A stretch of DNA of 64,000 nt from Candidatus Lumbricidiphila eiseniae (lineage in GTDB: Bacteria; Actinomycetota; Actinomycetes; Actinomycetales; Microbacteriaceae): positions 124,001-188,000 of the forward strand of contig NAEP01000028.1 in assembly GCA_002529645.1 (NCBI GenBank), read 5' to 3'. Of this stretch, positions 16,633-25,006 are shown one piece after another. The notes below the pieces were generated by a model. The model was not told the DNA's origin and made no database searches. It saw only the letters and a program-made list of their open reading frames with translations. Position numbers and translations under genes: made by a program. Position 1 is the stretch's first letter. Every line of letters begins with the position of its first letter.

Positions 16633-18411
16633 TCAGGCGGTGGCGGAAGCCTCTGAGATTGTCGTGAGCAGATGGCCGCTGGCAACGGTGGTTCCGGTCG
16701 TCGCGTGGATGGCCCCGACGATCCCGTCTTTGTGGGCGGCGATCGGCTGTTCCATTTTCATTGCTTCGAGCACGAACAGCAGGTCACCCTTCACGACTCT
16801 CTCCCCCTCGGTCACGGCGATCTTCACAACGGTGGCTTGCATGGGTGCTTTCACCGCATCGCCCGTGGCGGTGTCAACGGTGTGACGCGCGGTGCGGCGA
16901 CGGGGCACCGGCCCGGACGATCCCGGTTGCGGGCCCGCCGCGATCCGCTGGGGCAGGGTAACCTCCACCCGGCGCCCCTCAACCTCGACAACAACGCTTG
17001 TGCGGCTGAGGGGACCGCTCGAATCAGACAGCTCACCCGACCAGGGTTCAATCGTGTTGTCGTACTCGGTCTCAATCCACCGCGTGTAGACACTGAACGG
17101 GGCATCCCCCGCCGGTGCGAACGCCGGGTTACGGACAATATCTCGGTGGAACGGCAGCACGGTGGGCAGCCCCGACACCTCGAACTCGTCGAGCGCGCGC
17201 CGGGCACGGCGGAGAGCATCCTGCCGGTTATTACCGGTGACAATGAGTTTTGCAAGCAGTGAGTCGAAGGCATCTGAGACGACATCTCCGGTTGTAACAC
17301 CAGAGTCGATGCGGATGCCCGGACCGCCCGGGAAGCGAAGGTGCTGCACCGGCCCGGGAGAGGGCAAGAAGTTACGGCCCGGGTCTTCACCGTTGATGCG
17401 GAACTCGAACGAGTGGCCCTCCGGCACGGGATCGGGGTACTCGAGTGTGCCGCCCTCGGCGAGACGAAACTGTTCCCGGACGAGGTCGATTCCGGTGACC
17501 TCTTCAGAGACGGGGTGTTCGACCTGGAGTCGGGTGTTGACCTCCAAGAACGACACGGTGCCATCCTGACCTATGAGGAATTCGCACGTCCCCGCGCCAA
17601 CATAGTTGACCTCTCGGAGGATGGCCTTGGATGCCGCGTACAGCGCGTCATTCTGGGCCTTGGTGAGGAAGGGGGCGGGCGCTTCTTCAACCAGCTTCTG
17701 GTGTCGGCGCTGCAGCGAGCAGTCCCGAGTGGAGACGACGACGACGTGCCCCCTGTGGTCGGCGAGGCACTGGGTTTCCACGTGGCGCGGCCTGTCGAGG
17801 TATTTCTCAACGAAGCACTCACCTCGGCCGAACGCGGTGACCGCTTCACGGGTGGCCGAGTCGAAGAGTTCCGGGATTTCCTCGCGCGTGCGAGCGACTT
17901 TGAGGCCGCGACCACCACCACCGAAGGCGGCTTTGATCGCAACGGGGAGGCCGTGCTCAGCGACAAACTCGAGGACTTCCGTGGAATCTTTCACCGGATT
18001 GAGTGTGCCCGGCGCGAGTGGCGCGCCGACTCTCTGCGCCACGTGCCGGGCGGATACCTTGTCGCCGAGTCGGTCGATTGCCTCGGGTGAGGGGCCGATC
18101 CAGATGAGGTTTGCCGCGATCACCGCGCGGGCAAAGTCAGAGTTTTCAGCGAGGAATCCATACCCGGGATGCACCGCATCAGCGCCCGAGCGGCGGGCGA
18201 CCGAGAGGAGCTTGTCAATGACCAGATACGTGTCAGCGCTCGTTGTGCCCTCAAGGGAATATGCGCGATCAGCGAGCCGCACATGGCGCGCATCCCGATC
18301 TTGGTCGGCGTACACGGCGACAGATTCGATTCCTGCATCACGGGCGGCCCGGATGACCCGTACGGCGATCTCCCCGCGGTTGGCAATGAGGACCCGGGTG
18401 ATACGCGGCAT
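16633..18411 (-). CDS. Acyl-CoA carboxylase alpha subunit (biotin carboxylase plus BCCP)
   Basis: 592 aa. Biotin carboxylase half has [20 protein letters not shown] at the start, the ATP-grasp region with [14 protein letters not shown] near residue 165 and [20 protein letters not shown] near 290. The C-terminal biotin carrier domain has EAMKMEQP with the biotinylated Lys at about residue 552. It supplies carboxybiotin to the beta subunit encoded at 25003-26601 to make malonyl- or methylmalonyl-CoA. It begins only 11 bases after the MFS gene on the same strand, so the two may be co-transcribed although unrelated in function. Confidence 0.93.
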   Translation of the reverse strand: MPRITRVLIANRGEIAVRVIRAARDAGIESVAVYADQDRDARHVRLADRAYSLEGTTSADTYLVIDKLLSVARRSGADAVHPGYGFLAENSDFARAVIAANLIWIGPSPEAIDRLGDKVSARHVAQRVGAPLAPGTLNPVKDSTEVLEFVAEHGLPVAIKAAFGGGGRGLKVARTREEIPELFDSATREAVTAFGRGECFVEKYLDRPRHVETQCLADHRGHVVVVSTRDCSLQRRHQKLVEEAPAPFLTKAQNDALYAASKAILREVNYVGAGTCEFLIGQDGTVSFLEVNTRLQVEHPVSEEVTGIDLVREQFRLAEGGTLEYPDPVPEGHSFEFRINGEDPGRNFLPSPGPVQHLRFPGGPGIRIDSGVTTGDVVSDAFDSLLAKLIVTGNNRQDALRRARRALDEFEVSGLPTVLPFHRDIVRNPAFAPAGDAPFSVYTRWIETEYDNTIEPWSGELSDSSGPLSRTSVVVEVEGRRVEVTLPQRIAAGPQPGSSGPVPRRRTARHTVDTATGDAVKAPMQATVVKIAVTEGERVVKGDLLFVLEAMKMEQPIAAHKDGIVGAIHATTGTTVASGHLLTTISEASATA

Positions 18412-18422
18412 AGTGCTTTAGC

Positions 18423-19652
18423 CTAGCCGTTGTTCCCAGGGGGGCGGTGTGTGCAGCGTGGTGCGGGTTTTCGCGACCACAGTTCAGGAACAAGCGATAG
18501 CAGACCAGCAAGCGCCATCGCGCATCCAACCCACAGTGGAGCTTGCAGTCCATACCCGGTGCTGATAGCGAGGCCGCCCAAGAATGCGCCGGTCATGATG
18601 CCCAGTGTGATTACGGAGGTGTGTACGGTGTTGACGAGGGGGCGTCCGTTTGCAACTCTCATGACCCGAGTCACCATGGCAGGGTTCATGGTGACGCCCA
18701 CCAGACCGATGCCGATCAGTGACACTGCTGCGAACGGCTTGCTGTCGGCAAAAATGCCGAACATCGCCAGGAAGGCGGTCAGCAGACAGAGGCCGATGGT
18801 GAGGGTAGACAGGGTATGGCGGTCTGCAAGCTTTCCGACCACCAGATTACCCACAACGGTGGCAGCCCCATAGGCACAGAGAAGCCCTGCGACAGCACTA
18901 TCGCTGTACCCCGAAGCTTCCTTCAGTATGGGGATGAAGTAGGTGAAAGCCGCGAACGTCGCCCCGATGATCAGCAGGCTGGTTGAGAACGCGAGCCAGA
19001 GTCGTGGGTTTTTTAGAGCCGAGAGTTCTCCGCGCAAACTGACCGAGGTTTGGGCGGGCAGAGAGGGAATGACAGCCATGCTCAGGAGCGCAGCAATTGT
19101 CGTGAGGCCGGCTGTTGCCCAAAAACTTTCCCTCCACCCGAGATGCGTTCCTATCAGGTTGGCCATCGGTAACCCCAGCACGGTGCCAGCCATGATGCCC
19201 GCCAGCACGATGGACATCGCCCAACCGCGTTGACGTTCCTTGACCAGCTGCACGCAAATTGCGAGTGCCGTTCCAAAGAATGCGCCGGACACAGCCCCTG
19301 TCACCAGTCTGGCTGCGGCCAGCATTTGATAGGACTGAGACAGCGCCCCCAGTGATTCGCCGCAGATGAAGATCGCATAGAGGGTCAGCAGGGCAGCTTT
19401 CGGTGGCTTCTTGAGCAGTGCCACGGTCAGCAGCGGGCCACCAAAAGCCATGGCACAGGCATACATGGATACCAGATAGCCGATGTGTGGGATCGGCACA
19501 CCGAGATCCGCCGCCATGACTGTGAGCATGCCGCTGACTTGAAATTCGCTCGTCACCATCGCGAAGATGCCGAACCCGAGGACATATATCGCCAGAGGCA
19601 ACGCGGAAGCGCGGTCTACGAGACGCTGATCAGCTGTTGTGGTATCGCTCAT
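18423..19652 (-). CDS. MFS transporter, DHA1 family (drug/metabolite exporter)
   Basis: 409 aa with twelve predicted membrane helices. N-terminal GFGIFAMVTSEFQVSGML followed by the helix 2-3 region matches DHA1 exporters of the Cmx/AraJ/PbuE type that export drugs, arabinose-like sugars or purines. GGGGGAA precedes the ATG by about eight bases, and the ATG overlaps the stop of the 66-aa ORF upstream as ATGA. It is the last transporter of a tight reverse-strand unit (MFS, short ORF, MFS). Confidence 0.85.
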   Translation of the reverse strand: MSDTTTADQRLVDRASALPLAIYVLGFGIFAMVTSEFQVSGMLTVMAADLGVPIPHIGYLVSMYACAMAFGGPLLTVALLKKPPKAALLTLYAIFICGESLGALSQSYQMLAAARLVTGAVSGAFFGTALAICVQLVKERQRGWAMSIVLAGIMAGTVLGLPMANLIGTHLGWRESFWATAGLTTIAALLSMAVIPSLPAQTSVSLRGELSALKNPRLWLAFSTSLLIIGATFAAFTYFIPILKEASGYSDSAVAGLLCAYGAATVVGNLVVGKLADRHTLSTLTIGLCLLTAFLAMFGIFADSKPFAAVSLIGIGLVGVTMNPAMVTRVMRVANGRPLVNTVHTSVITLGIMTGAFLGGLAISTGYGLQAPLWVGCAMALAGLLSLVPELWSRKPAPRCTHRPPGNNG

Positions 19653-19849
19653 GCTGACTGTTCCCCCAGGTTGGCCGGGCAGGAACCCGGGCAGACGATT
19701 TCGGCTGCAAGAGCAGTGTGGTGCTTGGAGGCGACCCTGACCCCTGTGAGATGCTGAATCCAGCCGTCTAGTGCCGAAATGGATGTCGCGTTGCTGCTGT
19801 GCGCTATTTGCCCCAGTGTATCTGGGGTTTTCAGTTGTGAATCATCCAC
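19649..19849 (-). CDS. 66-aa ORF between two exporter genes, possible peptide precursor
   Basis: Starts nine bases after the upstream MFS stop and overlaps the downstream MFS start by ATGA, so it is probably translated as part of the unit. The product is hydrophilic, begins MDDSQLKTPDTLGQIAHS and ends AAEIVCPGSCPANLGEQSA, with two cysteines close together near the C-terminus. A leader-plus-Cys-rich-tail layout with flanking exporters suggests a ribosomally made peptide, but there is no maturation enzyme nearby and no family I know. It could also be a coupling ORF or a remnant. Start ribosome binding site is weak. Confidence 0.45.
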   Translation of the reverse strand: MDDSQLKTPDTLGQIAHSSNATSISALDGWIQHLTGVRVASKHHTALAAEIVCPGSCPANLGEQSA

Positions 19850-19858
19850 TAGGCGGAG

Positions 19859-21253
19859 TCACACCCGCTCTAATTTCTTTCTTAGGCCCGATACAGCAAT
19901 TAATACCGTTATGAGAGCCAAAACCACCGAAAAAGCGCTACCCCACAGATAAGGGTTTCCGCCATAGTGCGAAGAGGTGCCGAAAACACTGGATGTCAGG
20001 CCCAAGATAACGCCCCCACCAATCTGGAATGCGGAGAAAAACAGGCCCGAGGCAAGTCCTGTTTTGTCTTCTTCGATGTCGCCGAGTACCGCAATCTGAA
20101 CAGAAGGAAATACCATGGCATATCCCAACCCGAGTGGAATTTGCACGAGGAAGGCCAAAATAACCGGTGATATATGTCCGTTACCGAGCGTCCAGAAGGT
20201 GTAAGCCACTACTTGGAGTGCCATACCTAGCGATATTAAGCCGGTGGCACCGCGCTTCTGAGCCATGGCCGAGAAGCGCGGAGACAATAGCATCACAAAT
20301 ATTCCGATCAGGACAAAGGTGAAGCCGGTGGCAAAAGGAGACCATCCAACGGACTGTTGGTAGTAAAGGGTGGCCACAAACTGAAATCCAATATACGCGC
20401 CCTGAAATATCGCAACCGTAATGAGAGCATGTGTTAGCTTGACCCGTCGAAAAATGCTGAGCGGAACCATCGGTGCCGCATGCTTTTTTTCCACGACCAA
20501 AAAGGTGATCATCAGAACAAGAGACGCCGCAATCGGTCCCCACGCCATGATGTCTAACCAACCGTGATCTGCCGCATTTGTGACACCGAATACAAATGAA
20601 ACTAGGCCGGCCGTAACTGTGGATGCACCAATCCAGTCAAATCGTTGGCTTTGCTCGGTTCGCAATTTATCGACCGGAAAGAAAAATGGCGTCATCACCA
20701 GGACGAGGAGCGTAACGGGAGCCCCCATCGCCATCGTCAGCCTCCAATTCACCGTCGTGATTGCACCACCGAGCAGCATGCCTAGCACAAAGCCGGTCGC
20801 GCTGGTTGAGGCAAATATTCCCAGTGCCTTCGCTCGATCAAGGCTATCTTTATAACTCGAAAGCAAAAGAGCTACCGCTGCCGGTGTTGTAAATGCTGCA
20901 GCAATCCCTTTGATCAGCCTTATGGCAATCAGAGTTGACCCGTCCGTGACGAAGCTGCCTGCAATGCTGGCTAGAGTGAAGACAAGTAATGCTGAAATAA
21001 AAACACGGCGATGCCCAAAAATATCGGCGACGCGACCGCCCAAGAGCAAAAACCCGCCAAAACCCAGGACATAAGCACTCACTGCCCACTGCGATAGAGT
21101 TGGAGAAATATTCAACCCATTCTGAATAGCGGGTAAAGTCACTCCTATCGTCGAGACGTCCATGCCATCGATAAAATTGGCGGCACACAATAGTAGAAGT
21201 GGAATTCCGACGACCGATTTTTTGAGGTCAGCATTTATTCGATTTTCAGCCAC
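19859..21253 (-). CDS. MFS transporter, DHA2 family (EmrB/QacA type)
   Basis: 464 aa with about fourteen hydrophobic helices. The first helix region NFIDGMDVSTIGVTLPAIQ contains the acidic residue of helix 1 typical of DHA2 multidrug exporters, and LGFGGFLLLGGRVADIFGHR is the helix 2-3 motif. GTG start at 21253. Base composition is visibly lower in GC than its neighbours, and together with the decayed HTH/ImmA gene upstream it looks like acquired DNA. Substrate unknown; the downstream short ORF product is one possibility. Confidence 0.85.
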   Translation of the reverse strand: MAENRINADLKKSVVGIPLLLLCAANFIDGMDVSTIGVTLPAIQNGLNISPTLSQWAVSAYVLGFGGFLLLGGRVADIFGHRRVFISALLVFTLASIAGSFVTDGSTLIAIRLIKGIAAAFTTPAAVALLLSSYKDSLDRAKALGIFASTSATGFVLGMLLGGAITTVNWRLTMAMGAPVTLLVLVMTPFFFPVDKLRTEQSQRFDWIGASTVTAGLVSFVFGVTNAADHGWLDIMAWGPIAASLVLMITFLVVEKKHAAPMVPLSIFRRVKLTHALITVAIFQGAYIGFQFVATLYYQQSVGWSPFATGFTFVLIGIFVMLLSPRFSAMAQKRGATGLISLGMALQVVAYTFWTLGNGHISPVILAFLVQIPLGLGYAMVFPSVQIAVLGDIEEDKTGLASGLFFSAFQIGGGVILGLTSSVFGTSSHYGGNPYLWGSAFSVVLALITVLIAVSGLRKKLERV

Positions 21254-21434
21254 TATACGCTCTCATTAGATTTCTGGATAGGGGAAATAGTGAAAATATT
21301 TTCTGATGAATAGGATTCTGCACTATGACATATTTCCTTCACTGCGCGTCCATGGTCACCAGTGTGGACTCGACACTATCAGTACACCACGTTCTCAGAG
21401 CACAACTGAGGTTCCACATTCAGCCGTGTCAAGG

Positions 21435-22283
21435 TCAGAACTGCCAGCCGTGGGCGCGGACGTAGTCGAAGAACTTCGCGGTCTGCACGCGGTGCTCATC
21501 GGCAATGTTCGGTAGTACTCGCCAAGTATCTGCTCCACCATGGGGAGGCGGGCATTCAGTAAGTAGGTGGTGTCCACAAGGTCTATGCGTCGATCCTTCA
21601 GCGCGCGTGCGACCACACCAATGTAGGTGGGGCTGAGGTCGCGGTATCGAAGCCGCCAGGCAGGGACGAAGCTGCCAGGCAGCTTCATTGCTTCGCGTTT
21701 TTGTGCCCAAGTCTCTTCGCTCGCTGTCCTGATTGCGTCCAGATCCTCATTGTCAATGACATCCAGTCGTCGGAGGCGGACGGCAGCGGCCAGATTGCTG
21801 ACCTTGAAATGCCGTGCCAGATGTTCGGATGCCGCGAAGGGGTCGTCGGAGTGCTTGAGATTGATGCGCACCGTTGTCTCTGGCATAAGGAAGTTAGCGG
21901 CGAAATTGTTAGCGGTGGCTTCTTCGTTCACTGTCTCATCAAGAGCACAGAGACCGCTTGTTCTGTTAATGAGATGCGCGACCTCATGAAACAGGGTGAA
22001 TGTCGGGGAGTGTGGCATGGGGGCCATGGGCTCGACCTCGGAAGTCTGCTGTACCAGGTACATCAGGGACACTCGGTGGGGGTGCAAAGAAGAAACCCAA
22101 GGGTCGGTCGAGCTTCGTAGCCAGGAGCGTAAGCTGCCGGAAGGTGGGGAGCGCTTCGCCACTCTCGAACTCATTGACTTTCGGCGGTTTCACGCCTACA
22201 GCCCTGGCGAGCTCGTCTGTAGCCATATGGCTGACCTCACGCGCCCAGGTGAGGGTCAAGGGGTTGATGGGCGCTCTCGCCAT
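21435..22283 (-). pseudogene. HTH (XRE) plus ImmA/IrrE metallopeptidase gene, broken by deletion and frameshifts
   Basis: The first frame (22283 down to 21984) encodes an XRE helix-turn-helix (DELARAVGVKPPKVNEFESG) and the linker RPLGFFFAPPPSVPDVPGTA, as in COG2856-type regulators. The zinc peptidase part FTLFHEVAHLINRTSG continues in another frame, and the roughly 60-100 residues normally between them are missing. A third frame supplies the last part, ending RVQTAKFFDYVRAHGWQF at 21435. Intact relatives derepress mobile elements or act as antitoxins. Here at least two frameshifts and a deletion make it inactive. Confidence 0.72.
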
Positions 22284-22421
22284 CGTTCAACCTCCTGGCG
22301 TCTGGGCGTGCAGGATGCCGCCGAATGCTTGTCATTCTAAGGGGAACCCCCGGCATCCCTGCGATTGCTCCTCCAGCATCGGGACACTGCAGAGCGGCGA
22401 AGGAACTATGAGCGTTGCCCC

Positions 22422-22511
22422 GATCTTTGCTGTGGGTCTCGGATGTTGAGTTTGCCTCGGATGTCGCGGGCTACCCGCGATGGAGCTTTGCTGTGCACCC
22501 CGGGTGTTGAG
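22422..22511. repeat. Imperfect 29-bp direct repeat, 61-bp spacing
   Basis: 22422-22450 and 22483-22511 share 23 of 29 bases (CTTTGCTGTG then GTGTTGAG or ATGTTGAG at the end). The 32 bases between are unrelated to either flank and contain a short palindrome CGCGGGCTACCCGCG. It lies downstream of maf and upstream of the HTH/ImmA relic. Confidence 0.5.
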
Positions 22512-22529
22512 GCTGCTGTCTTGGGCCTG

Positions 22530-22571
22530 TCCTGCCCTCGATCATGCACATACCGATGATCGAGGGCAGGA
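22530..22571 (-). terminator. Perfect 16-bp inverted repeat downstream of maf
   Basis: Arms 22530-22545 and 22556-22571 (TCCTGCCCTCGATCAT and its complement) with a 10-base loop, 22 bases after the maf stop. It can form a very stable hairpin and probably ends maf transcription, although there is no U-tract. Its length and perfection would also suit a protein-binding or element-end palindrome. Confidence 0.6.
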
Positions 22572-22592
22572 ACGAGCCGAGGTCGTCTCCTG

Positions 22593-23237
22593 CTAACGGG
22601 GACGGTTCCAGAGCGAGGGCCACGAGACATCCAGTTCGCGCACAAGGTCACGCAGTGTCGAGAGCGAGAGTCCGATGACGGTGGAAGGGTCGCCGTGCAC
22701 ACTGGTGATGAACGGACCCCCGAGGCTGTCCACGGTAAACGCTCCGGCAACAAGCAACGGTTCGCCGGTCGCGACGTAGGCCTCGATCTCCGCACCGTCG
22801 AGAGCGGCGAAGTGCACGGTCGCAGCCGCGGGCCGGCCCACCGCACGCCGTGCTGTTCCACCGCGATGATCGATGAGCCACTGGCCCGACCACAACTGCC
22901 CTGTGCCACCGGACTGTGCCCGCCACCGGGCGGTCGCGACATCCGGTCTGTGAGGTTTTCCCTGGATATCGCCTTCGGGGGTGAGAAACGCGGAGTCGCT
23001 CCCGATGATGAGACCGTCGATCGGGGTGCCGTCGGGGCACATGCCGACGACGGCCTCCGCCTTGGTTCGAGCCAAGAGCTGTACAAGATCGGCGATGGAA
23101 AGCGGCCCGTGTTCGCGCTCGTGGGCAGCCACGACGGCCTCTTCATCAACGCCGGGTGGAATCGTTATCGGTTCAATGCCTGCCTGCCGAAGAGTCTGCA
23201 GGCGGGCGGGAGAGGTGGAGGCGAGGTAGAGATGCAC
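22593..23237 (-). CDS. Maf family nucleotide pyrophosphatase
   Basis: House-cleaning enzyme hydrolysing non-canonical or modified nucleoside triphosphates. 214 aa from the GTG at 23237. Start HLYLASTSPARLQTLRQAG holds the conserved S-x-S-P-R-type loop, followed by VDEEAV, LARTKAEAV and IIGSDSAF (the catalytic Asp region), and the GGPFI segment. A longer frame to 23306 is rejected because it runs through the repeat region. Its place beside an acyl-CoA carboxylase cluster is usual in actinobacteria, where maf often sits near accD. Confidence 0.88.
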   Translation of the reverse strand: MHLYLASTSPARLQTLRQAGIEPITIPPGVDEEAVVAAHEREHGPLSIADLVQLLARTKAEAVVGMCPDGTPIDGLIIGSDSAFLTPEGDIQGKPHRPDVATARWRAQSGGTGQLWSGQWLIDHRGGTARRAVGRPAAATVHFAALDGAEIEAYVATGEPLLVAGAFTVDSLGGPFITSVHGDPSTVIGLSLSTLRDLVRELDVSWPSLWNRPR

Positions 23238-23247
23238 AGGCCCATTC

Positions 23248-23391
23248 TTCCGGGATCCGGTGGTGTGTCGTCGACATGCGCACAGATCCTGCATCAACTG
23301 CGGCAAACGCGGCAGCAGCGTCCCGGTGTCGCCGACATGCGCACAGATCCTGCGGTGGACCTATTCCTTCCGGGCTCCGGTGGTGTGTCGT
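23248..23391. repeat. Direct repeats with 61-bp spacing between maf and the RNA methyltransferase gene
   Basis: 23265-23292 and 23326-23353 match at 27 of 28 bases (core CGACATGCGCACAGATCCTG) and enclose a 33-base spacer, giving a 61-bp unit. A 24-bp stretch beginning TTCCGGG at 23248-23271 overlaps the first repeat and recurs at 23368-23391, 120 bp away. The layout resembles a small, partly rearranged repeat-spacer array in a divergent promoter region. Confidence 0.8.
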
Positions 23392-23438
23392 ACGCAGCGG
23401 CTCGCACACGAGTGTGCCACGTGTGCCACACTCGGTGA

Positions 23439-24743
23439 GTGTCCGCAACCAGGCCGATTCTTGAGCTCACCGTCGATTCGATTGCGCACGGCGGGGTGTG
23501 TGTCGCACGCCACGACGGGCGGGTTGTGTTTGTGTCCGATGCCATTCCGGGCGAGCGCGTGCGGGTGCAGGTCACAGACGACCGGCACGATCGGTTTTGG
23601 CGGGCCGTGGTGGTCGAGGTGGTGACGGCCTCACCGGATCGGCACGAGCACGTGTGGCGCGAGGCATCCTGCGGGCTGGCACCCGACAATCGGGTCGGTG
23701 GTGCCGAGTTCGGGCACATAGCTCTGCCACGACAGCGGTTGCTCAAAGCCGAGGTTGTGCACGATGCCCTCGTCCGTTTTGCGGGTATTGAACAGGATGT
23801 CACGGTCGCGGCCGTGCGCGCCGATGGCGGGCTTGTCGGCGCCAGTGTCAACGGCACTCTGATCACCGCCGACGAGGTGTCCGAGGAGGGAACGGGCTGG
23901 CGCACCCGGGTGCGATTGCACGTTGCGGGCGACGGGCTCGTTGGGCCATACGCCGCGCGCAGTCACCGGGTTATCCCCGTTGCCTCGCTCCCGCTCGCGG
24001 CGCCGGAACTGTCCGAGCTTGCTCCGCTCGGCTCCCGCCTTGACGGGGTGGGTGAGGTTCGGCTGACCATGACCAGCTGCGGGCAGGTGTCGTCGGTCGC
24101 GGTGATGCGTGACGAGCTGAACCGAAACAAGAAAACCACCTCGCCGGTCATTGTCGAACAGGTTGGTGACCGGATTTTTCACCTCAACCGGGACGGATTC
24201 TGGCAGGTTCATCGGGGCGCTGCTGTCACACTCACGACCGTTGTGCAAGAGATGATTGACGGGCAGCTTGTTGATCCGTCCGCGTCCAACCTCGATCTGT
24301 ACGGCGGGGTGGGACTGCTCGCGGCGGCGATGGGCGATCAGATTGGTGGGTCGCTGAAGATCACCTCGGTCGAGTCCGATGCCCAAGCTGCCGAGCACGC
24401 GGCGAATAACCTGGCCGAATGGGTCGGTGCTCACGTCGTCGCCGCCCGGGTTGACCACTATCTCGCCGACTTAGCATCCGGGATGTCCCGCCGCGCACCC
24501 CTCTCGTCGGCCACCATCATCCTCGATCCGCCGCGGGCGGGCGCAGGGCGGAGCGTTGTTGATCACCTCGCCGTGCTCGGGGCCCGGCAGATTATCTACG
24601 TCGCGTGCGACCCCGTCGCGCTTGCTCGCGATGCGGGACTTCTGGGTGCCCACGGATACCGGCTTGATGCGCTGCGCGCACTGGATCTCTTTCCGCACAC
24701 CCACCACGTTGAGGTGGTTGCCCGGTTTGTTCGGACGGATTGA
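23439..24743 (+). CDS. Class I SAM-dependent RNA methyltransferase (TrmA/RlmD-like, TRAM domain)
   Basis: 434 aa. N-terminal TRAM domain (DSIAHGGVCVARHDGRVVFV and PGERVRV, residues 10-65) for RNA binding, then the methyltransferase with FWQVHRGAAVTL, the SAM motif LDLYGGVGLLAAAM near residue 285, ILDPPRAGAGR near 363 and YVACDPVALARD near 388 (the last includes the catalytic Cys). Expected to make 5-methyluridine in rRNA or tRNA. No FeS cysteine cluster is obvious in the N-terminal third, so it is closer to the actinobacterial group than to RlmD proper. GTG start at 23439. Confidence 0.87.
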   Translation: MSATRPILELTVDSIAHGGVCVARHDGRVVFVSDAIPGERVRVQVTDDRHDRFWRAVVVEVVTASPDRHEHVWREASCGLAPDNRVGGAEFGHIALPRQRLLKAEVVHDALVRFAGIEQDVTVAAVRADGGLVGASVNGTLITADEVSEEGTGWRTRVRLHVAGDGLVGPYAARSHRVIPVASLPLAAPELSELAPLGSRLDGVGEVRLTMTSCGQVSSVAVMRDELNRNKKTTSPVIVEQVGDRIFHLNRDGFWQVHRGAAVTLTTVVQEMIDGQLVDPSASNLDLYGGVGLLAAAMGDQIGGSLKITSVESDAQAAEHAANNLAEWVGAHVVAARVDHYLADLASGMSRRAPLSSATIILDPPRAGAGRSVVDHLAVLGARQIIYVACDPVALARDAGLLGAHGYRLDALRALDLFPHTHHVEVVARFVRTD

Positions 24744-24751
24744 GAGCGAGC

Positions 24752-25006
24752 CTACTGCTCCGCCCGTCGCCACTGGCCGGGGCCGTGCGGCAGTGCCGAC
24801 CGGAGTCGTCCGCTGCGGCTCCACGTGCTGGTCACTGATCCGCTGCGCGCTCCCGGACCAGGGCCCGCTGATCGCGCTTCCGTGAGGGCGGCAAGAACCA
24901 CGGCGGTTGTTGCTGCTGTCTCCTCAGTGCTCAGCCGGGTGGTGACAAACCGAATCGATGTCGTGAGCTGTGTCGCGGGATCGTGGGAGATATCGTGGGC
25001 TGTCAC
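24752..25006 (-). CDS. accE: Acyl-CoA carboxylase epsilon subunit
   Basis: 84 aa. The small actinobacterial epsilon subunit has an N-terminal helix (here [20 protein letters not shown]), a Gly/Ala/Ser linker, and a C-terminal segment of the form W-x-x-x-x-R-LR-LP-GPG-W-R, here [21 protein letters not shown] less its first residue. The position directly after accD with an ATGA overlap is typical. It stabilises or activates the alpha-beta complex. The sequence is divergent, as usual for this family. Confidence 0.8.
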   Translation of the reverse strand: MTAHDISHDPATQLTTSIRFVTTRLSTEETAATTAVVLAALTEARSAGPGPGARSGSVTSTWSRSGRLRSALPHGPGQWRRAEQ

